From Oscillospiraceae bacterium (GTDB taxonomy: Bacteria; Bacillota; Clostridia; Oscillospirales; Oscillospiraceae), in contig SVLJ01000005.1 of assembly GCA_015067995.1 (NCBI GenBank), forward strand, positions 62,001 through 126,000: a stretch of 64,000 nt of DNA. The letters run 5' to 3'. Both the position numbers and the translations under genes were made by a program. Shown here in pieces: positions 50,899 to 60,312 of this stretch (position 1 is its first letter; every line of letters starts with the position of its first letter). The notes under the pieces were generated by a model, which was not told the DNA's origin, did not search any database, and worked only from the letters and a program-made list of their open reading frames with translations.

Positions 50899-52083
50899 TC
50901 AGTTCTTGGCCAGATACTTCAAAGCGGTGGTGAGCATCACACGCTGACCCACCTGGAATGCATCGGGGTTGGGATAGAACTTCTCGTTGTGGACAGACAT
51001 CGTCGCCTTGTCAGGCCATGCGCAGCCCAGACGGTAGAAGACGCCGGGAGCCTTCTCGGCGAAGAAGCAGAAGTCCTCGCCGCCCATACCCTGCTTGTCC
51101 ACCAGCTTGACGTTCTCCTCACCCAGAACCTCACCGGCAGTCTCCTTCCACAGGTCGTACATGTCCTGATCCACCATGACAGGAGAATAGCCGCGGATAT
51201 ACTTGAAGGTATAGCTGGCGCCCATGCCTTCGCAAACGCCCTTGATGATGGACTCCATCCGGCTCTCCATCATGTCACGAATAGCAGGATCCTGATTGCG
51301 GCAAGTGCCTTCCATTTCGCAGCGGCCAGCCAGCACATTGTAGCGGTCACCGGAGGTAAATTTGCCGATGGTCAGCACGGAGCTCTTCAGGGGAGCCACA
51401 TTGCGGGCCACGATGCTCTGCAGAGCGGTGACCACCTGAGCGCCCACCAGCAGGGCATCCACGCCGTTGTGGGGGGAAGAAGCATGGCAGGCCTTGCCCT
51501 CGATGGTGATGAAGAACCGGTCGGAAGCGCCGGACAGTGCGCCGGGCTTGGTGGCCACAGTGCCTGTAGGACGGTCGGGAGCTACATGCTGACCGATGAC
51601 GGCGTCTACATGGGGATTCTCCAGCGCGCCGTCGGCGATCATGCGCTTGGAACCGCTGTCGGCAGAGTTCTCCTCAGAGGGCTGGAACAGCAGCTTGACG
51701 CAGCCATTGAACTCGTCACGCATCTCGTTGAGCACATAGGCAGCACCCAGCAGCATGGCGGCGTGGGCGTCGTGTCCGCAGGCGTGCATGGCACCGGGAT
51801 TCTCAGAGCTGAAGGGCAGGCCGGTGCACTCCTGAATGGGCAGTGCATCGAAGTCAGCGCGCAGACCCACGCACTTGCCGGGGCCCTTGCCTTCAATGAC
51901 AGCGACAACGCCGTAGCCACCCACGTTCTCGATGGGCTTCAGCCCCATCTTCCGCAGGGTGTCGGCGATATAGGCGGCAGACTCCTTCTCTTCACCGGAG
52001 AGTTCGGGGTGTGCATGAAGCCACTTATAATGCTCATATACGGTTTCTGCGTACTTCTGGACCAGTGTATCGACCTGTTTCAT
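50899..52083 (-). CDS. M20D amidohydrolase, tandem copy 1
   Basis: First gene of the M20D trio, 394 residues, with HYKWLHAHPELSGEEKE, MHACGHDAHAAMLLGAA, QPSEEN and GGEDFCFFAEKAPG (Cys in place of the Ser seen in the other copies). GGAGG precedes the ATG at 52083. A terminator just upstream separates it from the ABC transporter, so it probably has its own promoter. Like its siblings it should hydrolyse an N-acyl amino acid or dipeptide-like amide in the cytosol. Confidence 0.9.
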   Translation of the reverse strand: MKQVDTLVQKYAETVYEHYKWLHAHPELSGEEKESAAYIADTLRKMGLKPIENVGGYGVVAVIEGKGPGKCVGLRADFDALPIQECTGLPFSSENPGAMHACGHDAHAAMLLGAAYVLNEMRDEFNGCVKLLFQPSEENSADSGSKRMIADGALENPHVDAVIGQHVAPDRPTGTVATKPGALSGASDRFFITIEGKACHASSPHNGVDALLVGAQVVTALQSIVARNVAPLKSSVLTIGKFTSGDRYNVLAGRCEMEGTCRNQDPAIRDMMESRMESIIKGVCEGMGASYTFKYIRGYSPVMVDQDMYDLWKETAGEVLGEENVKLVDKQGMGGEDFCFFAEKAPGVFYRLGCAWPDKATMSVHNEKFYPNPDAFQVGQRVMLTTALKYLAKN

Positions 52084-52127
52084 AGTAATCCTCCGTTGTA
52101 TAATTGATGGTTTCCTTCAATGGGGAA

Positions 52128-52151
52128 AAGGGGCAGCGTCTGCTGCCCCTT
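52128..52151 (-). terminator. Terminator behind the second peptide ABC operon
   Basis: AAGGGGCAGC and GCTGCCCCTT form a 10-bp stem with a 4-nt loop; read on the minus strand it runs into TTTTCCCC, 36 nt after the OppF-like stop. Confidence 0.75.
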
Positions 52152-52186
52152 CTTTGGGTTTATTTCGTTGTATCTTCCCTCTCCGC

Positions 52187-53164
52187 TCACTTCTCGTACA
52201 TCAGACGGCAAGAGACAAAGTGGCCGGGTTCGATCTCGTTGGTCTGCGGCGTCGTGGCGCAGGCCTCGGTGGCGAAACGGCAGCGGGTGCGGAAACGGCA
52301 GCCGCTGGGGGGATTGGCGGGACTGGGGATATCGCCCTCCAGCAGGATGCGGCCGGTGCTGTCGTGCTGACCCACCTTGGGGATGGCAGACAGCAGAGCC
52401 TGGGTGTAGGGATGGCTGGGATTGTCGTAGATCTGATCCACGGTGCCCAGCTCCATCAGCTGACCCAGATACATGATGGCCACGCGGTCGCACAGGTGCT
52501 CGACCACGGACAGGTCATGGGAGATGAACATGTAGGTCAGGCTCAGCTTCTCCTGCAGCTCTTCCAGCAGGTTCAGAACCTGTGCACGGACGGACACGTC
52601 CAGAGCGGAGACCGGCTCGTCGCAGATCAGCAGCTCGGGGTTGGTGGCCAGCGCGCGGGCGATGACGATACGCTGGCGCTGACCGCCGGAGAACTCATGG
52701 GGATAGCGATCCACATAAGTGGGATCCAGACCGACCATGTCCAGCAACTCATAGACGCGCTCCATACACTCGGCCTGATTCTTCTTGATACCGCTGATGA
52801 TCATGGGCTCGGAGATGATCTCGCCGATCTTCATGCGGGGGTTCAGAGAGCTGTAGGGATCCTGGAACACGATCTGCATACGGCTGCGCAGCTTACGCAG
52901 TTCCTTGCCCTTCATGGCGCACAGATCCATGCCGTCATAGATGATCTCGCCATCGGTGGGCTCGATCAGACGCAGCAGAGTACGGGCCATGGTGGACTTA
53001 CCGCAGCCGGACTCGCCAACGATACCCAAGGTCTCACCACGGTACAGGCTCAGGGTAACATCGTCAACAGCCTTCACGTAGGCCTGCTTCTCGAAGAACC
53101 ACTTCTTGATGGGGAACCATTTACGAATATGCTTGGCTTCTACCAATACCTGCTTTTCACTCAT
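52187..53164 (-). CDS. Oligopeptide/dipeptide ABC transporter ATP-binding protein (OppF/DppF-like)
   Basis: A 325-residue ABC ATPase with Walker [10 protein letters not shown], signature [13 protein letters not shown], Walker B LLICDEP and the C-terminal [14 protein letters not shown] extension. It starts within the stop of the OppD-like gene (TAATG). It is a different lineage from the copy at 26662, which has a divergent signature (DGGRRQRI). It works with the next ATPase and the two permeases. Confidence 0.93.
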   Translation of the reverse strand: MSEKQVLVEAKHIRKWFPIKKWFFEKQAYVKAVDDVTLSLYRGETLGIVGESGCGKSTMARTLLRLIEPTDGEIIYDGMDLCAMKGKELRKLRSRMQIVFQDPYSSLNPRMKIGEIISEPMIISGIKKNQAECMERVYELLDMVGLDPTYVDRYPHEFSGGQRQRIVIARALATNPELLICDEPVSALDVSVRAQVLNLLEELQEKLSLTYMFISHDLSVVEHLCDRVAIMYLGQLMELGTVDQIYDNPSHPYTQALLSAIPKVGQHDSTGRILLEGDIPSPANPPSGCRFRTRCRFATEACATTPQTNEIEPGHFVSCRLMYEK

Positions 53165-54138
53165 TATGCCTGCACCTCCTTCTCATAACGGTGGCAGCGG
53201 ACGGAACGGCCCTCGCCCATCTGGAACAGCTGAGGCTTCTCAGCGTGGCAGCGCTCGGTGGCGTACTGGCAGCGGGGTGCGAACACGCAGCCCTTGGGGA
53301 ACTGACCGGCGGGGGGCACGGTACCGGGGATGACGTACAGGGTGCCTTCGCGCTGGCCGGGCTTGGGCAGTGCGTTCAGCAGACCCTCGGTGTAGGGATG
53401 CAGCGGCTTCTCGAAGAGTGCCTGGGTGGAGGACTCCTCCATGATCTCGCCGCAGTAGAGAACGATGGCGCGCTCGCACATCTCGGACACAACGCCCAGG
53501 TCGTGGGTGATGAAAGCGATGGCAGTGCCGGTCTCGTCACGCAGGCCGCGCATCAGATCCAGCACCTGTGCCTGGATGGTAACGTCCAGAGCGGTGGTGG
53601 GCTCGTCAGCGATCAGCAGCTGGGGCTTACAGGCCAGAGCCATGGCGATCATGACGCGCTGGCGCATACCACCGGACAGCTGGTGGGGATATTCCTTCAC
53701 GCGCTTTTCGGGCATGGGAATATTGACCATCTTCAGAGATTCGATGGAAGCCTGCCAGGCCTGCTGCTTGTTCATGCCCTGATGGAGACGGAACACTTCG
53801 CTGAGCTGGTGGCCAATGGTGAACACGGGGTTCAGGCAGGTCATGGGATCCTGGAAGATCATGGAGATCTCATTGCCGCGGATCTTGCGCATTTCTGCCA
53901 TGGGCAGAGTCAGCAGATTCTGCCCCTTGAAGTTGATCTCGCCTTCCAGCCGCGCCTTGTTCAGACGCATGATGGACATGGCAGTCTGGGACTTACCGCA
54001 GCCGGATTCGCCCACGATACCCAGGGTCTCACCGGCATGGATGTTGAAGGTGATGCCGTTGAGGATCTGAGTGGTGCCGTAATTGCCGTCGAAATAGAGT
54101 TTTAAGTCTTTGACTTCAATGACTTTTTCTTTTTCCAT
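53164..54138 (-). CDS. Oligopeptide/dipeptide ABC transporter ATP-binding protein (OppD/DppD-like)
   Basis: A 324-residue ABC ATPase: Walker [10 protein letters not shown] (Gln in place of the usual Thr/Ser, as in many OppD proteins), signature LSGGMRQRV, Walker B LLIADEPT, and the [14 protein letters not shown] extension near the C-terminus. Translationally coupled to the OppF-like gene. Second ATPase of the transporter. Confidence 0.93.
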   Translation of the reverse strand: MEKEKVIEVKDLKLYFDGNYGTTQILNGITFNIHAGETLGIVGESGCGKSQTAMSIMRLNKARLEGEINFKGQNLLTLPMAEMRKIRGNEISMIFQDPMTCLNPVFTIGHQLSEVFRLHQGMNKQQAWQASIESLKMVNIPMPEKRVKEYPHQLSGGMRQRVMIAMALACKPQLLIADEPTTALDVTIQAQVLDLMRGLRDETGTAIAFITHDLGVVSEMCERAIVLYCGEIMEESSTQALFEKPLHPYTEGLLNALPKPGQREGTLYVIPGTVPPAGQFPKGCVFAPRCQYATERCHAEKPQLFQMGEGRSVRCHRYEKEVQA

Positions 54139-54152
54139 GTGTTACAGCCTCC

Positions 54153-54995
54153 TTATCTCAGCTTGGGATCCAGGATGTCACGGACGCCGTCACCCAGGAT
54201 GGAGAATGCCAGAGTGGTGATCATGATGGCAACACCGGCGTAAGCGCACTGGTAAGGCATGGCCATGACCATGGCGCGGCCCTCATTGATGATGCCGCCC
54301 CAGTTGGGGATACGGGGATCCATGCCGACGCCCAGGAAGGCCAGAGAAGCCTGGCTCAGGATGGCGCCGCCCAGACCGCTGGTGAAACGGATGATCAGAG
54401 GAGAGGTGCACTGGGGCAGGATATGCTTGAAGATGATGCGCAGGTCGGAGGCGCCGCAGGCGCGGGCGCATTCCACGAACTCCTTCTCCTTCAGGGAGAG
54501 GACCTGCTGACGCACCAGACGGGCGATAGAGGGCAGACGCACCAACACCATAGCGATGATCAGCTTGTCAACGCCGTTGCCCAGGATGGTGATCAGGGTG
54601 ATGGACAGCAGAATGCCGGGCAGGGCGTTGAAGCCCTCCAGAATTCGCATCAGAATTCGGTCAGCCCACTTGTAGTAACCGCAGATCAGGCCCAGGCAGG
54701 TACCGATGATGATGGCCACGGTGGTGACCGTCAGGGTAATGGCAAGAGACACGCGGCTGCCGTACACTACACGGGAGAAGATGTCACGGCCAAAGACGTC
54801 GGTGCCGAAGTAATGCTCTGCACTGGGGAGCTGGTTCATGTTGTAGATGTTAGACTCATAGGGATCATGGGTAGCGATCAGCGGAGCGAAGATTGCCACG
54901 CCGAAGATAAACAGCAGCACCGCGCCGGAAACCATAACACGCAGGTATCTCTTCAGGAAGGCTTTGGGAGTCATCTTTTTCTTATTCTTCTTCAT
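54153..54995 (-). CDS. Oligopeptide/dipeptide ABC transporter permease (OppC/DppC-like)
   Basis: A 280-residue permease with a Lys-rich N-terminus (MKKNKKKMTPK), AEHYFGTDVFGRDIFSRVVYG, six predicted helices and the EAA loop FVECARACGASDLRIIFKHILPQ. GGAGG precedes the ATG. It forms the channel with the adjacent OppB-like protein. Confidence 0.93.
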   Translation of the reverse strand: MKKNKKKMTPKAFLKRYLRVMVSGAVLLFIFGVAIFAPLIATHDPYESNIYNMNQLPSAEHYFGTDVFGRDIFSRVVYGSRVSLAITLTVTTVAIIIGTCLGLICGYYKWADRILMRILEGFNALPGILLSITLITILGNGVDKLIIAMVLVRLPSIARLVRQQVLSLKEKEFVECARACGASDLRIIFKHILPQCTSPLIIRFTSGLGGAILSQASLAFLGVGMDPRIPNWGGIINEGRAMVMAMPYQCAYAGVAIMITTLAFSILGDGVRDILDPKLR

Positions 54996-55013
54996 TTCAT
55001 TCGCCCTCCTCTA

Positions 55014-55961
55014 TTAATCGAATTCAATGCGCGGATCCAACAGCTTGTAGACGATGTCCAGCAGGATGTTGGTGAAGATCAGCAGGATAGCCACGAACAG
55101 GATGATAGCCTGCTCCTGATCGTAGTCACGTCTCATCAGAGAGTCGTAGGCCAGCTTGCCGACGCCGGGCAGGTTGAACACGGTCTCGGAAACGGTGGAG
55201 CCGCCCAGCTTGGAAGCGATGGCGAAACCGATGTTGGTGACCACGGGGCCCAGAGCGTTCTTCAGAGCGTGCTTGTAGTTGACGATGTTCTCATGCAGAC
55301 CCTTGGCACGGGCGGTGCGGACATAGTCGTTGTTCAGCACGTCCAGCATCATGGTGCGGGTATAGCGGCAGAGAGTCGCCTGATGGGAAAGGCTCAGTGC
55401 CATGGCGGGCATGGTCAGGGAGCGCAGAGCGCCGGCCAGACCGCCTGCTTCAATCGTGGTATAACCCTGAACAGGGAACAGGCGCAGCTGCACGCCCAGG
55501 AAGTAGACCATCATCAGGCCCACCCAGAAACCGGGTGCAGACATACCCACTGCGGAAACGGTAGTCACCGCATAGTCCAGGGGAGAATTTCGATGTGTCG
55601 CGGCGATAATGCCGACAGGGACGCCGATGAGGACTGCAAGGGTCGTCGAGTAGAACGTCAGAACAATGGTGGGTTCCCAACGGGAGAAGATGTTTTCAAA
55701 AACGGGCTTGTTGTTGTACATGGAGGTGCCCCAGTTGCCGGTGATGATATCCTTCAGATACCGGACATACTGGACGATCATGGGGTCGTTCAGGCCCATC
55801 TTTTCGCGCAGCTCTGCGTATTCTTCATCGGTGGCTTCCTCACCCAGGATCATGATGGTGGGGTCACCGGGGATGATACGGATGAGAGCAAAGACCAGAG
55901 AAACAACGATGAACAGAACGGGGATGGCTGAAAAAATTCGGCGGATGGTAAATTTCAGCAA
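55014..55961 (-). CDS. Oligopeptide/dipeptide ABC transporter permease (OppB/DppB-like)
   Basis: A 315-residue permease starting LLKFTIRRIFSAIPVLF, with the IIPGDPTIMILGEEAT segment, the EAA loop YVRTARAKGLHENIVNYKHALKN and the closing LDPRIEFD. The open frame extends 61 codons upstream, but AAAGGAG lies 8 nt before a TTG at 55961, which gives the usual OppB N-terminus; the upstream extension is hydrophilic and Pro-rich and is not coding. The gene heads the operon; no substrate-binding protein gene is present within it or next to it. Confidence 0.92.
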   Translation of the reverse strand: MLKFTIRRIFSAIPVLFIVVSLVFALIRIIPGDPTIMILGEEATDEEYAELREKMGLNDPMIVQYVRYLKDIITGNWGTSMYNNKPVFENIFSRWEPTIVLTFYSTTLAVLIGVPVGIIAATHRNSPLDYAVTTVSAVGMSAPGFWVGLMMVYFLGVQLRLFPVQGYTTIEAGGLAGALRSLTMPAMALSLSHQATLCRYTRTMMLDVLNNDYVRTARAKGLHENIVNYKHALKNALGPVVTNIGFAIASKLGGSTVSETVFNLPGVGKLAYDSLMRRDYDQEQAIILFVAILLIFTNILLDIVYKLLDPRIEFD

Positions 55962-56223
55962 GACACTCTCTCCTTTCAGAAGATTTCCTGCCTGGGAGCC
56001 TTCCGGCCCCCAGTGCAGCTTAAGTTCCGGACAATAATCCGTGCGGGGATGGGATTTCCGGGGGACTGGCTGGCATAGCGGCGGGTTTGTCGCCGACGCA
56101 TGCCACCTGGCCACAGGCATGACCAGGTGCGGGGGGCAGTGCAAGTGCTCTTTTCGTGGGTTTGCCTCCTGATGAGACTTCTATCATCACACGGCCATGC
56201 GCCGTGAAATGACCGCAGGGGGA

Positions 56224-56247
56224 TCTGTCAGCCGTCAGGCTGACAGA
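56224..56247. repeat. REP-like intergenic palindrome
   Basis: TCTGTCAGCC-GTCA-GGCTGACAGA is a perfect 10-bp stem with a 4-nt loop flanked by G-runs (GGGGGA before, GGGGG after). It lies behind the PepV-like gene in a 307-bp gap ahead of the ABC operon. Similar CCCCCTCTGTCA...TGACAG...CCCCC units are recurrent in Oscillospiraceae genomes to my memory; here it may also act as a terminator. Confidence 0.55.
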
Positions 56248-56268
56248 GGGGGTATGTACGGGGAGTGT

Positions 56269-57687
56269 TTACCACTCCATGTCGTTGAGAGCCAGCATCG
56301 CCCGTGCGTAGATCCGCATGGCGCGCTGCATACGATCCAGAGAGACCGTCTCATCGATGCCATGGGCGCCGCCCGTTCCCTTGGGGAAATCCTCCGGCGG
56401 CTTGCAGCCGTTCATACCGTACACAAGTGCGTTGGGCAAACGGTGAGCATAGGTGCCGCCGCTCAGCGTATAGGGCTCCTTGTCCTCACCGGTGACTTCA
56501 TTGGCAATGGCGTTGAGTTTTCCGATGACCGGCCAGTTGGGGTCCAGCAGATACGGATTGACGCCCGGATTCACAAAACCGATGGTCATGCCGTTGCGCT
56601 CCGCCACGTTGCCGATGCGGGAAACGATCTGCTTGCTGGTCAGTTCAATGGGATAGCGGATGTTGATCCGCAGCTCGGGACAGCCGTCCTCTCCGGTGTC
56701 AATGCCCAGAGCGGCCAACGTCAGTGGGGGCATGACGGCAGTCTCCACATCGATGCCGAACAGGGAACCGGTGATGTCCAGCGATACCGCGCGGATAAAC
56801 TCCAGCACCTGCCGGTCTTCCTCTGCCGCCAGATGATAATCCAGCAGCAGATTCATCAGCTGGGTGATCATATTGCCGCCGGGCTTGGGGTGCGCAGAAT
56901 GGCCGGGAGGAGACTGGGTAATGATCTCCACACCGTCAGCAAAGGGAACCACCTCACATTCCGGCAGATCTGCCGGAACCTGCGCCGTTCGCAGGATGGC
57001 GGACGCCTTGCCGGGCGTCTCCTTCCGTCCTGCGGAAAGGGTAATGCCGTTCAGCGGCAGCTTGCTCTTGATGGAAAGATGGATGCCGCCCTTGCCGCCG
57101 TAGCCTACCGGGAAGCTGCCGTCCGGTACCAAAGAGAGCTTCGGCGGCGTACAGCCGTTGCAGAAGCCCCATGCGTCATCGTTTCCGGGGACACCGGCCA
57201 GATCCTTCATGCCGGTCTCTTCGTTGCTGCCTACATACAGGGCGGGATTGTACTTCAGAGGTATGTTCAGCTTGCGGAAAATCCGCAGCAGATGGAAAAT
57301 GGACACCAGCTGACCTTTGTTGTCCGTGGCGCCCCGGCCGACGATGCAGCCCTTGTATTCCACCGCGTTGTAGGGGTCGAAGCTCCAGCCGTCACCCTCC
57401 GGAACCACGTCGCCGTGGAGCCAGACGCCGAGATCCGGCTGTCCCTCCTTCAGTGCGGCGCTGATCACACCCACGCCGTAATCCACAGTATGGAAGCCTT
57501 CCTCCGCGCTCATTTCCAGCACGGCATCCAGCACGGCTCGGGGGCCTTCTCCAAAGGGCGCGCCGGGAACGGCTTCGCCCTGAGTACTCTTGATATTCAC
57601 CAACCGAATGGTGTCGCGGGCAAGCTCTGCCCGGACATTTTCGATCTCACGGTCGATGGCTTCTATGTAACGTTCCGTCAGATCCAC
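56269..57687 (-). CDS. Sapep/PepV-like M20 dipeptidase
   Basis: A 472-residue M20 dipeptidase of the PepV/Sapep type. WLHGDVVPEGDGWSFDPY carries the first metal ligand, VGRGATDNKGQLV the bridging Asp, GSNEETGMKDL the catalytic Glu pair, and GGTYAHRLPNALVYG and GGAHGIDE the remaining ligand region. The Sapep-type long lid domain spans about 190-350. The start is GTG with GAGGAGG 10 nt upstream. It hydrolyses a broad range of dipeptides in the cytosol, which fits the oligopeptide/dipeptide transporter downstream. Confidence 0.91.
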   Translation of the reverse strand: MDLTERYIEAIDREIENVRAELARDTIRLVNIKSTQGEAVPGAPFGEGPRAVLDAVLEMSAEEGFHTVDYGVGVISAALKEGQPDLGVWLHGDVVPEGDGWSFDPYNAVEYKGCIVGRGATDNKGQLVSIFHLLRIFRKLNIPLKYNPALYVGSNEETGMKDLAGVPGNDDAWGFCNGCTPPKLSLVPDGSFPVGYGGKGGIHLSIKSKLPLNGITLSAGRKETPGKASAILRTAQVPADLPECEVVPFADGVEIITQSPPGHSAHPKPGGNMITQLMNLLLDYHLAAEEDRQVLEFIRAVSLDITGSLFGIDVETAVMPPLTLAALGIDTGEDGCPELRINIRYPIELTSKQIVSRIGNVAERNGMTIGFVNPGVNPYLLDPNWPVIGKLNAIANEVTGEDKEPYTLSGGTYAHRLPNALVYGMNGCKPPEDFPKGTGGAHGIDETVSLDRMQRAMRIYARAMLALNDMEW

Positions 57688-57730
57688 AGGGGTTTACCCT
57701 CCTCTTGATGTGACCGTTGGCTTTTTAGGT

Positions 57731-57786
57731 CGGGAGGCGGCCGCAAGGGCGGTGTCGGGACAGGTCCGCCCTGCCGCCGCCTCCCG
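57731..57786 (-). terminator. Long GC-rich hairpin behind alanine dehydrogenase
   Basis: CGGGAGGCGGC pairs with GCCGCCTCCCG, and inside AGGGCGG pairs with CCGCCCT. Read on the minus strand it ends near CTAAAAAG; probably the terminator of the alanine dehydrogenase transcript. Confidence 0.65.
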
Positions 57787-57818
57787 TAAGAGGTCTTGTG
57801 TGGTAGGATGCTTGTGGT

Positions 57819-59000
57819 TTACTTGCAGCAGCAGTCCAGAGTGATGAAGTTATCGCTCTTGGTGGTGGTGGCGGGGGGAGCGGGATCCAGCTTGCGGTCA
57901 GCAATGCCCAGAATGTCCTCGGGCTTGATCCAGGGACGGCCCTGAATGCCGGAGGTCTCCTCGTGAGTCAGATAGCCCTTATAGGCAGTCAGGCTGCGGC
58001 GGATGAAGCCGTCACGGACGCAGGCTTCCTTCAGACCGTTGTTCATGATGTTCAGCAGCATGGGCAGGGTCTCAGCGGCCAGAGAGACGGAAGTGGAGTG
58101 TGCCACGGCGCCGGGAATGTTGCTGACGCAGTAGTGGACAACGCCGTTGACCACATAGCGGGGATTGTCGTGGTGGGTCTCATGGCTGGACTCGATGCAG
58201 CCGGGATCGTCGTTGGAAATGTCCACCAGAACGGAGCCGGGCTCCATCAGCTTCAGCATTTCCTTGTCCACCAGGAAGTCCTTGCGCTGCTTGGGCCACT
58301 TGACGCAGTTGATGATCATGTCGGTGGTGGGCAGCAGGGAGGCAATGATCTCCTTGGTGCAGAACATGGTGTTGATCTTGTTGTTGTACTGAGCGCCCAG
58401 GGTCTTCAGCATGCCGGGGTTGATATCCAGCACAGTGCAGTTTGCGCCCAGAGCATGCAGCACGGACAGTGCGCCCTGACCGACGTTGCCGCCGCCCATG
58501 ATGACGACGTTCATGCCGGGAGCGCCGGCGAAGCCGCCAACGAACTTGCCCTTGCCGCCGTTGATGGTCAGCATGGACTCCAGGCCGAACAGAGCGCCCT
58601 GCTTACCAGCTGCCTCGCAGTTGGGAGAGCCGTAACGATGGCTGTCCTCAGCGGTGATGGCAATGCACTTGCTGTCCAGAATGGCCTGAACCTCTTCGGG
58701 GTGACCGGCGGGATGGATGCAGCAGTAGATCATCTGATCCTCACGCAGGTAGTGGAACTCAGAGGGATCGATCTCCTTGACCTTAGCCAGGAAGTCGCAG
58801 CGAGCCCACATTTCGTCGGCGGTAGCAACGATCTCTGCACCCTGCTTGGCATAAGCCTCGTCAGGGAAGCCAGCACCAGCACCGGCACCGGCCTGCACCA
58901 GAACGGTGTGGCCTGCGGCCTTGATGGAAGCGACCTCCATGGGAGTACAAATTACGCGCCATTCGCCTTCCTTGATGTCTTTCAATACGCCAAAAATCAT
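57819..59000 (-). CDS. Alanine dehydrogenase / NAD(P) transhydrogenase alpha-like protein
   Basis: A 393-residue protein of the AlaDH/PNT family. The N-terminal substrate domain has LAKVKEIDPSEF (Lys) and IHPAGHPEE (His); the NAD-binding domain has VIMGGGNVGQGALSVLHALGA with an Asp (LDIN) at the end of the next strand, as expected for NAD. The AlaDH signature near HSTSVSLAAETLPML is also seen. The C-terminus ends in a CCC triplet before the last Lys, which is unusual. Reaction by family: L-alanine to pyruvate and ammonia, or another amino acid. An A+T-rich upstream stretch holds the probable promoter and AAAAGGAGG the RBS. Confidence 0.85.
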   Translation of the reverse strand: MIFGVLKDIKEGEWRVICTPMEVASIKAAGHTVLVQAGAGAGAGFPDEAYAKQGAEIVATADEMWARCDFLAKVKEIDPSEFHYLREDQMIYCCIHPAGHPEEVQAILDSKCIAITAEDSHRYGSPNCEAAGKQGALFGLESMLTINGGKGKFVGGFAGAPGMNVVIMGGGNVGQGALSVLHALGANCTVLDINPGMLKTLGAQYNNKINTMFCTKEIIASLLPTTDMIINCVKWPKQRKDFLVDKEMLKLMEPGSVLVDISNDDPGCIESSHETHHDNPRYVVNGVVHYCVSNIPGAVAHSTSVSLAAETLPMLLNIMNNGLKEACVRDGFIRRSLTAYKGYLTHEETSGIQGRPWIKPEDILGIADRKLDPAPPATTTKSDNFITLDCCCK

Positions 59001-59117
59001 AACAAAATCCTCCTTTTGTATGAAAAAGCACTTCTAAAACTATAAAGCACTTTGTCGAAAATTACAAGTAATTTTTAAAAAATTATTAAAAAATATTTAA
59101 ATCTCGCCAGTTCTTCT

Positions 59118-60293
59118 TTAAGCCTTGGGTTGAATTGCAGCCTTATGCTCCTCCTGAATGGCCTGCAGCAAGGCAGGATCGTGCAGGATTTTCATAGCGG
59201 TGACGCCCAGAATCTTACCTGCCGTCACCAGACACTCCCTTGCCTTTTCGCTCTTGCCGTCATTCATATAAGGAATGGTGTGACCGGGATGATCGCTGTA
59301 ATAGACGTACACATTGACGGTGGGAACAACCCAGGACACATTGCCGATGTCCGTAGAACCGCCGCTGGGTTCGGAAATGCGGCTCACCTTGGGTGCGCCG
59401 ATCTCCTCCGCGGTGTCCAGCACCAGATTCCGCAGGCTCTGCAGCGGCAGATAGTTCCAGTAGACAGGACGGGGCGTGATCTCGGCGGTGGTGCCGGTCA
59501 TAAGGCAGGCGCCCTTGACGATGTCGTGCATACGGGGCACCATCTCCTCTTCCATGTAGAGGCGGTCAGTGGAGCGCAGGGTGATGTGCGCGCTGGCCTT
59601 CTCATGGACGATGTTGGACGGGCCGGTGCCCTCACGAATGGTGTAGTGGATGCGGCAGCCGTCCTGCACATGCTCACGCATGATCTCCAGACCATGGAAA
59701 CACAGCAGCATGGCGTCCATAGCGCTGCGGCCCTTCCAGGGAGACCCGGCAGCATGGGACGGAGTACCGTGGAAGGTGACCCAGGCAGGTGCCAGCGCCT
59801 TGTTGCCGGAGGCCACGCTGGTGCTGCCGGCAGTGTGGGTGGCAAACATCACATCCACATCACGGCAGTAGCCGGCGTTGACCATGTCGATCTTACCGCC
59901 GGCGATCTCCTCGTCGGGCGTACCGTACAGCACTATTTTGAAGTCGCCCTGCCAGGCTTCCCGCAGTGCCAGCGCAGCAGCGATGGCGTTGGGGCCCTGC
60001 AGGTGGTGACCACAGGCGTGACCCATACCCTTCAGGGAATCATACTCCAGCAGGAAGCCGATGGTGGGTCCGCCGCTGCCCCGCTCCCAGACAGCACGGA
60101 AAGAGGTGGGCAGATCTGCCAGACCGCGTTCCACAGTGAACCCTTTCTCCTCCAGATACCTGGTCAGAAGATCACTGGCATACACTTCCGTACGGCCGTG
60201 CTCGGGGTGGTCAAAAATGTCACATGCCAGAGCGAACAATTCGTCCGCACAGGCATCCACGCTGCGCAGCAGCGTTTCTTTTGCAGAATTCAT
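59118..60293 (-). CDS. M20-family amidohydrolase, ACY1L2/AbgB-like, copy 2
   Basis: A 391-residue amidohydrolase with DHPEHGRTEVYASDLLTRYLEEKGF, EYDSLKGMGHACGHHLQGP (metal ligands), GTPDEEIAGGKI (catalytic Glu) and GGSTDIGNVSWVVPT. The ORF track starts at a TTG within GGAGGG; the ATG at 60293 is correct. It is a head-to-tail duplicate of the next gene with the same length. Nearest families are the PM20D2/AbgB-like hydrolases that act on aminoacyl or beta-alanyl amides. Confidence 0.9.
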   Translation of the reverse strand: MNSAKETLLRSVDACADELFALACDIFDHPEHGRTEVYASDLLTRYLEEKGFTVERGLADLPTSFRAVWERGSGGPTIGFLLEYDSLKGMGHACGHHLQGPNAIAAALALREAWQGDFKIVLYGTPDEEIAGGKIDMVNAGYCRDVDVMFATHTAGSTSVASGNKALAPAWVTFHGTPSHAAGSPWKGRSAMDAMLLCFHGLEIMREHVQDGCRIHYTIREGTGPSNIVHEKASAHITLRSTDRLYMEEEMVPRMHDIVKGACLMTGTTAEITPRPVYWNYLPLQSLRNLVLDTAEEIGAPKVSRISEPSGGSTDIGNVSWVVPTVNVYVYYSDHPGHTIPYMNDGKSEKARECLVTAGKILGVTAMKILHDPALLQAIQEEHKAAIQPKA

Positions 60294-60312
60294 ACTCGTT
60301 CCCTCCAACGAC

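Noticed and set aside
48-52083. CRISPR arrays or transposase genes
   Set aside because: No regularly spaced repeats and no transposase or integrase ORF were seen anywhere in the window; the hairpins found are single-copy or paired only.
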